Below, one piece after another: positions 24,367-36,229 of a stretch of DNA of 64,000 nt. Under the pieces are notes generated by a model. It searched no databases. It saw nothing but the letters and a program-made list of their open reading frames with translations, and was not told where the DNA came from. Both the position numbers and the translations under genes were made by a program. Position 1 is the stretch's first letter; every line of letters starts with the position of its first letter. Source of the stretch: Fagopyrum homotropicum (lineage: Eukaryota > Streptophyta > Magnoliopsida > Caryophyllales > Polygonaceae); NCBI GenBank assembly GCA_033239125.1, contig BSWB01000005.1, positions 115,258,494 through 115,322,493 of the forward strand. Direction: 5' to 3'.

Positions 24367-24546
24367 AGGCCAATTTTAGTAACTAGGCCTTTTTGAAAAT
24401 TAGAGTAGTAACTAGGCTTTTTAATGTTTCAATTAAGTAAATATACCCCAACCTTTTGTATTTATTCTCAAACTCTACACACTCTTCTCTCAAGGGGTAC
24501 ATTTACTAAACACAAAACTAGAAAAAGCCTAGTAAACCAAATTGTT
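24367..24546. mobile_element. Small MULE-like MITE (tentative)
   Basis: The left end reads AGGCCAATTTTAGTAACTAGGC. The reversed right end reads GAAACAATTTGGTTTACTAGG and continues through a phrase ending TTTAGTAAATGTACCCC, while the left arm has TTAAGTAAATATACCCC. Flanks AAAGAATAT and AAGAAATAT agree at 7 of 9 positions. The same terminal wording recurs at both ends of the Pack-MULE at 26890-39796, so this may be a short relative. The left arm contains an internal duplication of ACTAGGC, which blurs the boundary. Confidence 0.45.
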
Positions 24547-26889
24547 TCAAGAAATATATCACTCATTTGGAAATTTGTGTAATTTGAAATTTGAAAATTA
24601 ATATATTTAACGTAAATTTGTGGGATAAAAAGTTCAAATTTTAAAAATTCAAAAATCATTCTTATAGTTATATTTTAAATAAATGGCCTAAAATATTTAA
24701 GAATAATGTGATAACTAACCTTTATTATATAATTCGTTAGGTATAAAAAAAAATATGGGTGGTTTTTGAATAAAAATATAATGTAGGGGTAATTTTGTGT
24801 AATTTATAGAATTATGGGCGATTTTTGTAATAAATTTCCCATAACTTCACCCCATATCAAAATTAGTTTTATGTGAAATAGTTTGTATACCAACTAGTAA
24901 TATTTAAAGTTTGTATTATTTTTTGTTCCTACCTCATTGTTGGTATTATTCTAATTTTTACTTTACTTGTGTACACAGAACCGGATTGTGCGTACGCTCG
25001 TGCATCTAGTCCTAACTAAAATTTCAGCGAACACCGAACCAGATTCAGACGGGCCAAATTTCATTCACGAGGGCTCTTGCGTGAATTTGTGCTATAAAAA
25101 AACTAAAATAGTTCGTGATAACTCCACATTGATTATGAATTGTTTTATGTGAATGATGGAAGACTTAACAGATATATGCGGTTTTGTGAACTAACAAATA
25201 TCGATTATAGTTCTAGATTGCATGCCTTGGTTTGTTTGTTCAAATGTGTGTAGGCCTTGAAATGCATTGCATTATAAAGGAAGGACTCAAAACCTTGAAA
25301 AAATTACAAGGGAAAGACTCGGCTAAGGGATTCGCTCAACACACGCACATCTACAACAACTAAAAGAGAGAATCTAGGAGAAGATTTTCAAAGGCCAACC
25401 AAATCCAACAAGAAGATCTCCAACGATATCTCAATGAGAAGATCTCGACTGAATTGAAAGATCTTCAACGACATCTCAAGGAGAAGATCTCGACTGAATT
25501 GAAAGATCTTCAACGACTTCTCAAGGAGAAGATCTCGGTTCAAAGTAAAAGGTACTCAAAGATCTTTAACGGTTTTCAAGTGAGAAGATCTCGGCTGGAT
25601 TGAAGATTCTCAACGGCTTAGAAATAAGATAGGAGAGGATCTTCAAAAGACCTAATAAGAAGATACGGTGATAAAGATCTTCAACGGTCATCGAAAAGAA
25701 AAAGTAGAAGAGAGAAGATCTTAGTTTTCCTATCGTGCTCCAAGTCGTTTCTTAGGGTTCAACCTTATTTATCCAACTACAAATTCATCACATCATCATA
25801 TCATTCAAGTCATCCTCATGCCTCTTCCAAGCCAATTGTCACCCTGTATTATCACGATCTTTCCTTATTTGATAAATCCCTCTAACAAGAAGAGAAGAAA
25901 ATGATAGAAAGGACTCCTTGCAGAGTTGCAGAAGATGACGCGGCTCCTTGTGGAACTTAGCAGACAAGCGATAAAAAGGCCCAGGTAAGTAGAGAAATGA
26001 GCGGCCCAATAGAAGATATGAAGCAGTTAAAATAGCCCATTGGACGGAAAAATTGCTGAAAGCCCGTTACCGTTCTAAATTCTAAATCAAACTTATATTG
26101 TATAAAGGATTCTTGATTAACGATGTTACTTAGCATCGTCAAAGAAAAAGAACAAATCGAAAAAGATAAATCGAAGAAGAATAAACCGAAAAACGACAAA
26201 TCGAAAAAGAACAAAATTGAAGCAAAATCAAGAGTTGAATTGAGTGAAGCTTCAATTGCTCAATATAAATATTGTGAAATTGAAAGACCATTCTCAAAGA
26301 AGAAACAATCGACTGTATTTTCTTCATCCACAAAGAAAAGCAAACTGGTTGCATGAAACTTAATTTGTTCAACTATATGTCCAATTTGTTTAAACTTAAT
26401 TTTTTTTAAGAAAAATAAACTTCAACGTATTAAGTTGACAAGAAATCAATAAATATTAGTGTTCAAAATAAATGAACAGATATGTTCAACTACAAAATCG
26501 AAAGTATACAAATTATAAGTGATTGTTTAGAAGTTTGTATATATATAATGATAAATTTGTTCATTTTTAAAAATATGTGTTTATTTTTTTTAAGTTGAGA
26601 ACAAATCAATATATATTAGTGTTAAAAATAAATGAACGGATATGTTCAACTACACAATCAAAATTATACAATTATAAGTGATTGTTTAGAAGTTTGTATA
26701 TATATATAATGATAAATTTGTTCATTTTTTAAAATATGCGTTTATTTTTTTACGTTAGTTGTTTATTTTATTTTGATATCAATGTAATTTTTTTTGATAT
26801 TATAAAAAAAATATAAGTTTGTATTTTTTTTAAGATAAAAGATCATTTTTAAAAAATTTAAAAAAAACGGTCCGTTATTAAAAATTAAA
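24547..26889. repeat. Repeat-rich intergenic region without a gene
   Basis: Three local repeats stand out. About 25412-25620 holds four divergent copies of a roughly 45-bp unit built on AGATCTTCAACGAC and GAGAAGATCTCG. About 26431-26745 is a tandem duplication with a 160-bp period; both copies start TAAGTTGA. About 26140-26220 is a Lys/Asn/Ser-rich, repetitive open stretch on the + strand (26123-26356, 77 codons) that looks like low-complexity sequence rather than a gene. The last 9 bp (26881-26889, AAAATTAAA) are the left target duplication of the Pack-MULE. Confidence 0.55.
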
Positions 26890-27061
26890 GGGTCAATTAG
26901 GAAAATAGGCTTTTTCAGGTTTAGGTTTAGTAAGTAGGCCAATTCGTTTTTTATTTAGTAAATGTACCTTGTAATTATTTTTACCGTTCAACATTAGGGT
27001 TTCACATTACCCCCTCTCTCATTTGCTTCTTCCGCTTCGCCCATCTGCTTCTGGTATGCTC

Positions 27062-30000
27062 TGTAACACCCCGATTCCTAGAGGACTCGGAATGCTACGA
27101 GTTGGGACCTCACAATGGGTTCCGGCCCTTAGCCTGACAACAACTTCATCGGACCTTACAATACGGCACAAATAAAAAGGCAAAACACATAGTTTTAAAA
27201 CATGAGCGGAAGTAAAAAGTACAAATCTGAAAAACAATCCAGCCGAGTCTCAAAACCAAAGTAACATCATAAGTCTCAACATTCATGAAATAAGATAAAC
27301 TGTCCCGTCCTACAATGCACGGAACCCCGGCTGCCCACTACCGCCGGATCACTCGATCGCCTCTCTAACCTGCAAGGCATCTACAAGCGGTATAATACCG
27401 TTAGCTGACAATCTATGAGTAAGTATAAAGGTAAAAGCACAAACACACAACATACACAATCAGCATGCAACACTCAATCCTTTTGCTATCTTTAATTAGG
27501 TGGTATGTCATTACTAATGATACTTATTTTGTGACACGAGGGATTCCCAAACCTCGCCCCTGATCCCGTTTACCAACAAGGAATGGTGCTAATGCATCTG
27601 ACCGTCTACTTTTCTGGGCTGGTATAGGGAACCTCCTAGACTCTCACAAGAGCTAGACAGATGATGTCACGACCCGTTATCATACACTTGGGTCAATTAC
27701 GTAATATAATAAAGTCGGCCTAATCCGGTTTCGTTATTATCCTAACTAGCAAACATCACTCATACACAATACACTCATACAAGAAGTCAGCTAAGTAAGT
27801 CCGTAGACTTACCAGTCTCTGAAGCGCACACGAACACCTCACTCGTAAGTTCCCTCGAGAAAACGTACAACGCCTGTTCAAGACAAGGCACACAATCAAA
27901 CCACACTCTAGTCCACTAGAAGTCTTTAGATTTCTAGGCTCAAACTCCTCAACCACCTAGTCCAAGAAGACTACACTCTCAGTCCATGACCTATCCAACT
28001 CTCAACACAACGATATACACAAAGGTTACTTCCACAAAGCTCGAAACGAACCCTCAACAACATACCACCACAAGCCTCACGTAACTCACACTAGACTTCT
28101 AAGGTCAAACCACTCTAAAGCATTCCAGTTCAACTACCCTAGGCCAACCTAACATGCTTCTAAGGTAAAACGAATCTAACGAATGAAAGAAGGAAAGGAA
28201 AGAACGAGATTCGGGACTCACTAGAGTAAAACCGCCCCCGCGTCTGCCTGAGCCGCCCCTGCGCCTATCTGGGTTCGCCCCTGCGCCTATCTAGGTCCGC
28301 CCTTGCGCCTAACTGAAGCCGCCTCTGGGCCTTTGTGAATCCGCCCCTGCGCCTGTCTATGCAGAAAGTCCGTCTGCTAAGTTTTTCGATTGTGCAGCTG
28401 GTCCTTTAGGGTCTCCTTTGGTGCTATGAACGTCTTCCACTTCTCTCACTTGGTCTTAGCCTCCTTCTAGGGTCTAGCTTCTTCATCGAACCAATAGAAC
28501 GACGATAGATCATTGAGCAAGGATTCAAGAGAGTCTTCCATTCAAGCCATGGAAGGGAAAGGAAGAAAGAAGAAGAATTAGAAGAAAGAAGCAGAAAGGG
28601 AGAAACCTTACCCACGTCCCGTCACTGTAGTCCCGGCCTCACGAATGGTGGATCCAAGCTGGAGCACTCCAAGGGAAGAATGGAGGAGAAGGATGTAAGA
28701 GGAAGGTGCAAGAGGATGAAGTGGGTAGGAGGAAGAAAGTAACGTGAGTGGGAAATGAGAGGAGGAGAAGGGTTGGCTGCATAAAAGAGGAAGGATATCA
28801 AAGGTCTTCAGCCCATAACTCCTCATGAAATTTAAGAGGGGAGTTGAAAGGATCGGAATGTGAACGGTTGCCCAAAACGCTGCTACCCCGTCCACGCGTG
28901 TCACCGCCCCAGCGGGAATCCTAGCCGCACTTGCGGCTTACTCGACTACGTCGCCAAAACCGCAAGGGCGTGAGCCCTTGCGCCCGGATTCTACCCTCAT
29001 CTAACTCTATCCAAGCGTAACGAAAAATCCGGTCGTTACTGTTACGTCTAGGAATAGATGCACGCAAAAGCTTTAAATTTATAACTCGATATATTTCTCC
29101 TAACTCCTAGCGAACCCACAGTGTACGGGACGTTTTGTAGTAGGGATAGTATTCCGAGGTCGAACACAAAGACTGAGGTGAGATTGAATCGATTAGTGAC
29201 TAAGTTTAGTGAAGATCTAGGCTAAGAAAAGAGAAAGAAACAAATAAATGAAAATCTCAATGTTTTTGGTTTGGTTTTTAGGTGATCAATAAAAGATCAC
29301 AAATCATAAACAATCAACTAAGCTAACAAATCAATTCAAACAAACAAGCTAAACACGAGATATGAGATCAAAGAGAGAAGAGCGGATTCTAGGGGTTGGA
29401 AATTCTGGTTATGGCATAGGACTCAAGCTATCTAATCATTCCTTGGATCAACTATAGTATGTTGGGAGTGAGTGTTTCTAGATTGGGATCAATCACCGGG
29501 TAAGGTCTCATGGTCCACTAGTCCGTTCCTAAGGTCTCATCACCGGGTAAGTCTCAAAGAGCCTAAGGATAGGAATTCTACACAAACCGGATGGTATTCT
29601 AGGGATCTAACCTCTCTTTACCGGGTAAGTCTCGGAAAGGCAAGTCCTAAACACCTATCCTAGCACACTCAGTCCAATAGCGGCTTGTGAGGCTCACTAC
29701 TACCTAAAGTTTGTCATCTTTGCTATCTAAGAGCAAGAATCACCGGGTAGGTCTCTTCTAAACACTTAGTTGCTAACACTAGGTCACCCTAGGATAGATT
29801 TAACTCGACAAACACTAGGATTTCAACATTCTAACATTCTAGAACTTAGACTCATCAAATCAAACAAATCAGGCGAACCACGGGTTGTTCATCTACTTCC
29901 ACGGCCGTGGACTGGCATGAACAAACCGTGGACTCCAACAGTGGCTCTGTTCAAGTAAACGAATCATCCAAAGGCAGTTCTAAGTCCATCCTATCATAGT

Positions 30001-30882
30001 CTCAGCTATAACCATCCTTTCCTTACCCTAGAATCGCATCTATTTAGCCTACAGCATACATCATCACAATCGAAATCATCAAGCATAAAATCATGGCTTC
30101 CATTTGCAAGATAATGAAGAGAAAGAGATGAACAAGTGAAACAAGTAAAACCAAGCTGAATATGAGATTAGAAAGACTCACAACCCTTCAAAAGAAGGTT
30201 CAATTGATTCTTACAACCCTAGAAAATGATTCCGATAATCTTCACTACAAATCTATCAAAGACTAGCAATGGTGTGTTCTTCTCTTCCTCTCCAATGGAG
30301 CTTTTCTCCTCCTCCAATGGTAGTTCTCTTCCAAGCTTCCAATTGAGAGAATCTTTCTTGTTGAGAGAGAATGGTAGTGAGAGTGGATGATGGGAGATGG
30401 AAGATGCCTTTTCAGCCTCGCAGGACCACCTATTTATCCTACAAATTTGCAAGAGTCGGCCATGAAGATCGTGGCACAGCTGTCACAACCGTCTGGCAAA
30501 AACCACGGTCTATTTCCACGGGCGTGGTTCTTCCACTGACCGTGGTTTTGGTGTTCCTGCACTACATGGACCATCAAGCCACGATTTGGTGCATGGCATG
30601 CACCAACAAGGTCCCAAGTGTCCTTTTTAGCCCCTAGCTTGCATCCCAATGAGTCCAAAGGTGTGTCATCTCGAGGAACGATCCTCGAATGTATCGATTA
30701 AGCTTCTAAATCTCCCAAAATACCTACAAAGCAACGCAAAAATCCGTGTAGACGACTATCTCGAGAAAATACATGAATTAAGTGTAAACGTCGTGAACTA
30801 GTGCTAAACCATACGTGAATGAGTGGAAAAACTATCTAAATGAGTGTATAAACCTAAGTCATAAATCGTGTTATCAGTTACA
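27062..30882 (-). repeat. 3' LTR of the first chromovirus, interrupted by a solo LTR
   Basis: LTR sequence occupies 27062-29039 plus the last base at 30882. The insertion 29040-30876 and its duplicated GTTAC (30877-30881) sit one base before the LTR's outermost A on the internal side. Net LTR length is about 1979 bp, against 1957 for the other copy. Confidence 0.9.
29040..30876. mobile_element. Solo LTR of another retrotransposon family
   Basis: 1837 bp starting TGTTACGTC and ending GTGTTATCA, flanked by a perfect 5-bp duplication GTTAC (29035-29039 and 30877-30881). It has the TG...CA ends and 5-bp duplication of an LTR but no second LTR, PBS or polypurine tract, so it is best read as a solo LTR left by LTR-LTR recombination. 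Inside, a motif close to CACCGGGTAAGTCTC occurs four times (about 29494, 29540, 29618 and 29741). The family cannot be named. Short open frames inside (29472, 30371 and others) show no domain. Confidence 0.8.
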
Positions 30883-31067
30883 TCAGATCCCCCTCAAAAT
30901 AAGTTTAGTCCCGAAACTTAGGGGGTACTAACCGCGGTCATAAGATATAAGCAAGCCCTATGACTAACAATTTACCACATCAAGACCACCTAAGGGTCAC
31001 ACACAAGCACACTAGATATATCACACATACAACACTAAAAGCAACCACAACAAGAAGGTAGACTACC

Positions 31068-32517
31068 TCACAGTCCTATAGACGTCTCTAGACCCGCATA
31101 AAACTCAGGATAGTTCCGCCGGATACTATCCTCCGCCTCCCAAGTGGCCTTGTCACTCCCCCGTCTCGACCACTGCACTCTCATCATGGGTATTACCTTC
31201 GATCGAAGGCGTCTCGTACCTCTCTCCAAAACTGCTATCGGGTGCTCTGGAAATGTATGATCCGACTCGACCACCAGGTCTTCATGACTCACTATGTGTC
31301 TCGGGTCATGCACATACTCTCGCAGTTGCGACACGTGAAATACTGGATGAACTCCCTCCAATTGGGGTGGCAATGTCAATCTGTACGCAACCTCTCCTAT
31401 CCCCTCAAGGATCTCAAAGGGCCCGACATATCGGGGACTCAACTTCCCTTTAATGCCGAAACGTCTAACACCCCTCGTCGGCGACACTCACAACCATACC
31501 TGGGCTCCAGCTCTGAACTCCAGAGGCCTACGCCTCTTATCAGCATAAGATCTCTGACGACTTTGTGCGGCCAACATCCGCTCTCGGATCAATGCTACCC
31601 GAGCCATATCATCCTGCACTTGCTCGGGTGCCACACCACTCATCTTCCCAGGCTCATCCCAACACAAGGGTGTACGGCACTTCCGTCCATATAGTGCCTC
31701 GTAAGGAGCCATCCCAATAGTCGCATGCCAACTATAGTTATAAAAAAAACTCCACTAAAGGGAGGTGGTCGGGCCATACCTGGCCCCAATCGAGCACACA
31801 TGCCCTCAACATGTCCTCAAGGGTCTGAATAGTCCTCTCAGACTGCCCGTCCGTCTGAGGATGGTATGCCGTGGTGAACTGTAAGTTCGTGCCTAAGGCG
31901 GTGTGTACCTGCTGCCAGAACCTCGAGGTAAAATGCTCATCCCTATCTGAAATGATCGTCCTAGGCACTCCATGGAACCTCACAATCTGTCAGGTAAACT
32001 CCTCGGCTTAACGAGACACCGGCCACGTTTCCTTAATAGGAATAAATCGTGCCGTCTTTTTCAACCGATTCACTACAACCCATATCGCATCAAAGCCTCT
32101 ACTCAACCTCAAGCCCGTAACGAAATCCATAGAAATGTCCTCCCACTTCCATTGTGGAATCGGAAGTGGTTGGAGCTCTTCTCCGGGCCTGTGGTGCTCG
32201 ATCTTGACCTGTTGACAGGTCAATCACTGGGCTACATATCTAGCCACGTCGAGCTTGAGCCCGCCCCACCAATAAGTTTGTCGTATATCCTGATACATCT
32301 TACTCGCACCCGGGTCGACGGAATAAGGTGTAGAATGGGTCTCCTGCATTATACGTTCCCTCAACTCTCTGTCGGAGGGTACACATATGTGCACCTGGCG
32401 CCTCAAAATCTCGTCTGCACCCACCATAAACTGTGGTGCCTCCCCTCTGGACATCCTATCCCTGATCCTCGCCAGTGTGGGACAACCCTCCTATTTCTGC
32501 CAAATCTCTTATGTTAG
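31068..32517 (-). pseudogene. Integrase region of the first chromovirus, broken
   Basis: Read from high to low coordinates: the His half of the HHCC zinc finger at about 32454-32224, then a stop where the family has the first Cys of the LTCQQVK segment. The catalytic core follows, with the first Asp in SMDFVTGL (about 32130), the second in IISDRDEHFTS (about 31950) and the Glu in QSERTIQTLEDMLR (about 31830). The core is interrupted by stops at about 32000 and 31740. The C-terminal part (31487-31068) holds the GPFEILEGIGEVAYRL and HPVFHVSQLREYVHDP blocks and the chromodomain-like tail. The frame changes between 31738 and 31712. It cannot make a functional integrase. Confidence 0.92.
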
Positions 32518-32627
32518 ATCCGGTGAAACCTCTAACACTGACAAAAGGCCGTCAGTATCCGGAAACCAGATGTCTACCTACAACCAAAACAAATCTCTCT
32601 GCAACTGGGTCTGAACGGTCAATCTAG

Positions 32628-33365
32628 CTATCGCAACCTCGGGGGACTCCTCCTACTAAGGGCATCGGCGACAACATTTGCCTTCCCCGGATGATAAAGG
32701 ATCTCTAAGTCAAAATCCTTAATCAGCTCTAACCATCTCCTTTGGCGGTTATTCAACTCCCGCTGAGTGAATATGTACTTCAGACTCTTGTGGTCTGTGA
32801 AGATCTGACAGGTGGCCCCGTAGAGGTAATGACGCCAGATCTTCAATGCATGAATGACTGCAGCTAGCTCAAGGTCATGAGTAGGGTAATTCTCATCATA
32901 CGTCTTTAGTTGTCGAGACGCGTAAGCAATGACCCTACCCCTCTGCATCAGGATGCATCCCAAGCCTAGCTTGGATGCATCACTATAAACGACAAAGTCC
33001 TCAACGCCCTCTGGTTGTGCTAACACGGGAGCGGAAGTCAATCTCCTCTTCAGCTCTTCAAAACTCCGCTGACATGGCTCGGACCATGTAAATCTGATGG
33101 ACTTCCTTAACAAGGAAGTGAGTGGCCTGGCGATCACAGAAAAACCCTTCACAAACCTGCGGTAGTATCCGGACAGACCTAGAAAATTGCGTACCTCCTT
33201 GACTGTCTTAGGAAGCGGCCATGATGCAATTGACTCTATCTTCGCCGGGTCTACCTTGACACCCTCGGCGGAGACAATGTGGCCAATAAAGGCAACCTCT
33301 GGCATCCAGAACTCACACTTAGACAGCTTAACATAAAGCTCCCTATCATGTAAAACCCGCAACAT
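32628..33365 (-). pseudogene. RNase H and thumb region of the first chromovirus
   Basis: An open stretch of 245 codons covers the end of the reverse transcriptase (a block ending EVRNFLGLSGYYRRFV near residue 70) and the RNase H domain. The latter includes VVYSDASKLGLGCILMQ, the ASRQLKTYDENYPTHDLELA block and a TDHKSLKYIFTQ block. It is in a different frame from the upstream reverse transcriptase, so at least one frameshift lies near 33368. The C-terminus ends in VVADALSRR, the usual tether to integrase. Confidence 0.93.
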
Positions 33366-33370
33366 TGTCC

Positions 33371-34015
33371 TTAGGTGTGGTGCTCCTCCCTACTCCGGGA
33401 GTATACCAAGATGTCGTCGATGAAAACTACCACAAACTGGTCTAAGAAGTCGATGAAGATGCCATTCATCAACTCCATGAAGACAACAGGAGCATTGGTG
33501 AGCCCGAAAGGCATCACCACGAACTCGTAATGACCGTATCTGGTCTGAAACGCCGTCTTCAGTACGTCCTCCTCTCGTACTCTCAGCTGATGGTATCCTG
33601 ACCTCAAGTCAATACGGGAAAACACCGTAGCTCCCTGTAACTGATCCAGCAAATCATCAATACGCGGCAACGGGTACTTGTTCTTGACAGTGACTTTGTT
33701 CAACTCCCGATAGTCGATACAAAGCCTCATGGATCCGTCCTTTTTCCTGACGAAGAGGACTGGTGCACCCCAGGGAGATACACTAGGTCGGATGAATCCC
33801 CTCTCTACCAAATCCTCGAGTTGCTTCTTGAGCTCAAGCATCTCGATTGGTGTCATGCGATATGGAGCCTTGGAGATCGGCCTCGTGCCGGGCTCCAACT
33901 CAATCCCAAAATCTATGCTCCTCTGCGGTGGTAAGCCAGGCGGCTCGCCAAAGACGTCCTCGAACTCACAAGATACCGGGGTCTTTGCTAAAGATGATCT
34001 CGTCTCCTCCTTCAT
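33371..34015 (-). pseudogene. Reverse transcriptase of the first chromovirus
   Basis: 214 codons include the fingers and palm: SKAPYRMTPIEMLELKKQL, CIDYRELNKVTVKNKYPLPR, a FSRIDLRSGYHQLR block with the first catalytic Asp, FGLTNAP, and the FIDDILVYS box (about 33424-33398) with the paired Asp residues. This segment is itself uninterrupted. Upstream a stop at about 34121 separates it from protease, and downstream a frameshift separates it from RNase H. Confidence 0.94.
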
Positions 34016-34123
34016 GGAATAACACTAGAAGGCCTCGCACCCCTGATCTATGAGTTTTGCGGCTCGGACCGCACTAATGACTGTCCCGATCTTTCCGAGG
34101 TCCCACCCTCGAAAGACCTTCTC

Positions 34124-35907
34124 CTACCCAGACTCCGTGGTGACCGTCACTATCCTCTTACTAACGTCCAGAATAGCTCTATGTCGGTCCATCCAGTCCA
34201 TCCCGAGTATGACTTCTTCATGCACTAAGCGCATGACATGGAAGTCGGCTAACCAGTCACGATCTCCCAAGCGGATGGGACAACCGTGAATCTCTCGAGT
34301 ACCGCGAACCTTACTCCCATCCGGTAACCTTATAAGGAAAGGTTCCCCCTCTACTGTATCTAAGGTCAACCTATCTATGCAATCATCAGATATGAAAGAG
34401 TGCGTCGCACCCGTATCAAAAGGTACTCGGACTGGAAAGCCATGAATCGTAATAGTACCTGTGGCTGCGGGCGTTGTTGGCTCTACGACGCTCCTCAACT
34501 CAAAGACTCGAGCCTGAGTACCCCTAGTCTCTGAAGTGCCTCCACCACGCCCTCTACCTCTGCCAGGAATTTGAGCCGAACCCTGTGAATATGCCTGACC
34601 GGGAGCTCGCTGCTGCTGCCTCTGTCCTCCTCCTGAGGTACCAGCAGGCGAGGACCCATATTGTGATGTTACCTTTCCCTGTCGGCAGAAGGTAGCTCTA
34701 TGGCCCAGCTGGCCGCAAGTGAAACATGTAACTGGTGGTTTCCTACACTCCATATTAATGTGTCCATACTCTCCGTAGTTGTAGCACTGACGTCCCCTAG
34801 AAACAGTCGGTGATACAACCTAGTAACTAGAGCGGCACTGAGACTGACCACGCCCATGACCTGAACCTCTTGCTCCTATACTGGCTGGTCCGGTCCTCTG
34901 TCTCTTGTCTGACCCTCCAGACTGCATCGCTCTCTTAGGACCCATTCGGTCCCTCTCATACGCTGAAGCCCGATCCTGATAATCGGCTAAAGAGTCACAA
35001 CGAAACCCTGCCAGATAGGAGCGTGTAGTCTCCCTCAGTCTCTGGGAGAACAGGTACACGTGTTGGTCCACAGGTGGTGCAGCAGGACCCAGCAGTGACA
35101 GCTCCTCCCGGAACCTCCTAATCGTCTCAACTATCGGAACATCCTCAAATCCTGCCTCCAAGAAGTCCTGCACTCGGTCTCTCCTCAGCGAGGTAGGACA
35201 AAAAGTCTCCCGCACAAGGCTAAAAACTGCTCAAATCGGGACACTCCGCCCCGCACGGTCCTCCACCAGAATTGTGCCTGGTCTCTAAACAAGGTCTGAA
35301 CTAGCTCCACCTTACGACTCTCAGGACAGCGGATAGCCTCCAATACGGATTCCACATGGCTAATCCAATGCTCTACCTCAAGTCCAGCATTCCCGTCGAA
35401 TGTGGGAACTCGCTGATGGTTGAAAGTCTTCAACCATTCGTCCAGCCTCGGTACCCTCAGCTCGTCTCTCACTCGGTCGTCCTCAACAACCCTCACCGGT
35501 GCAGCTACCACCGATTGAACTACCATCTGAGTCACCCTCTGAGAGACCTCGGCCGACCTAGCTTGCACCGGCGGTGCTGGAAGTGGTACTCCGTCTCTGT
35601 ATGCTTCTTGCACTTGTTGGACATACACTCGATACTCCGATGCTCCAATCAACACACGGCCAGAATCAGCAGGCCCCGCACTCCGTACTCCGGACCTAGC
35701 AACGGTCCCATCCCTAACCTCGGGAACAATGCTCTCAGCTACCTCTTCCGTAGGAACGTCCGCAGCTGGCGGATCTACAACGGGAGCACGTCCCCGACCT
35801 CGGCCCCTCTGAGGTCTGCCCACATGTCCCAGTCTCGGAGCTCCAGGAGGAAGGGGAGGTCGGCGTCCTTCTCGTCCAACGTAAGTTGTCGCTCTCGTAC
35901 GTGCCAT
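34124..35907 (-). pseudogene. Gag and protease of the first chromovirus, broken
   Basis: Gag probably starts at the ATG at 35907 (MARTRATTYVGREGRR). It continues to about 35190, where the frame shifts, then to about 34820, where a stop precedes the zinc knuckle. The knuckle is CFTCGQLGHRATFC (C-X2-C-X4-H-X4-C, 34726-34685). An Arg/Gly-rich linker leads to the aspartic protease with the active-site Asp-Thr-Gly in PFDTGATHSF (about 34417-34409) and an ILGMDWM block near the end. Gag would package the RNA and protease would cut the polyprotein, but the frame breaks make both inactive. Confidence 0.92.
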
Positions 35908-36229
35908 CTGATAGAGATGTGATTGGTGTAAGACTACTTTAATGGCTAGTAAGGACATAACTATCTTACTACTCTAGGTCGCTTCTAAAGGTCACAATGT
36001 AACTATTAAACACAATTTATAACAAAAGTCCAATAAACTATGCCATCGAGTTCAGCGGAGGTACTGACAGTCCGTGCATTCTATCTTAACCCATTTAAGC
36101 TCATGGTTTTGAAAACGAAAATTCATTTAAAAAGTTCGGAACCCTTACGGTTTCCGTTTATTTGTTTATTCGACCTTTTTTGAAGATAGCGAGTGCCGTT
36201 GTTGCCAACCTAGGGCTCTGATACCATAT

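Noticed and set aside
26123..26356. Lysine-rich 77-codon frame as a small protein gene
   Set aside because: Repetitive low-complexity sequence in repeat DNA without start context, introns or similarity.
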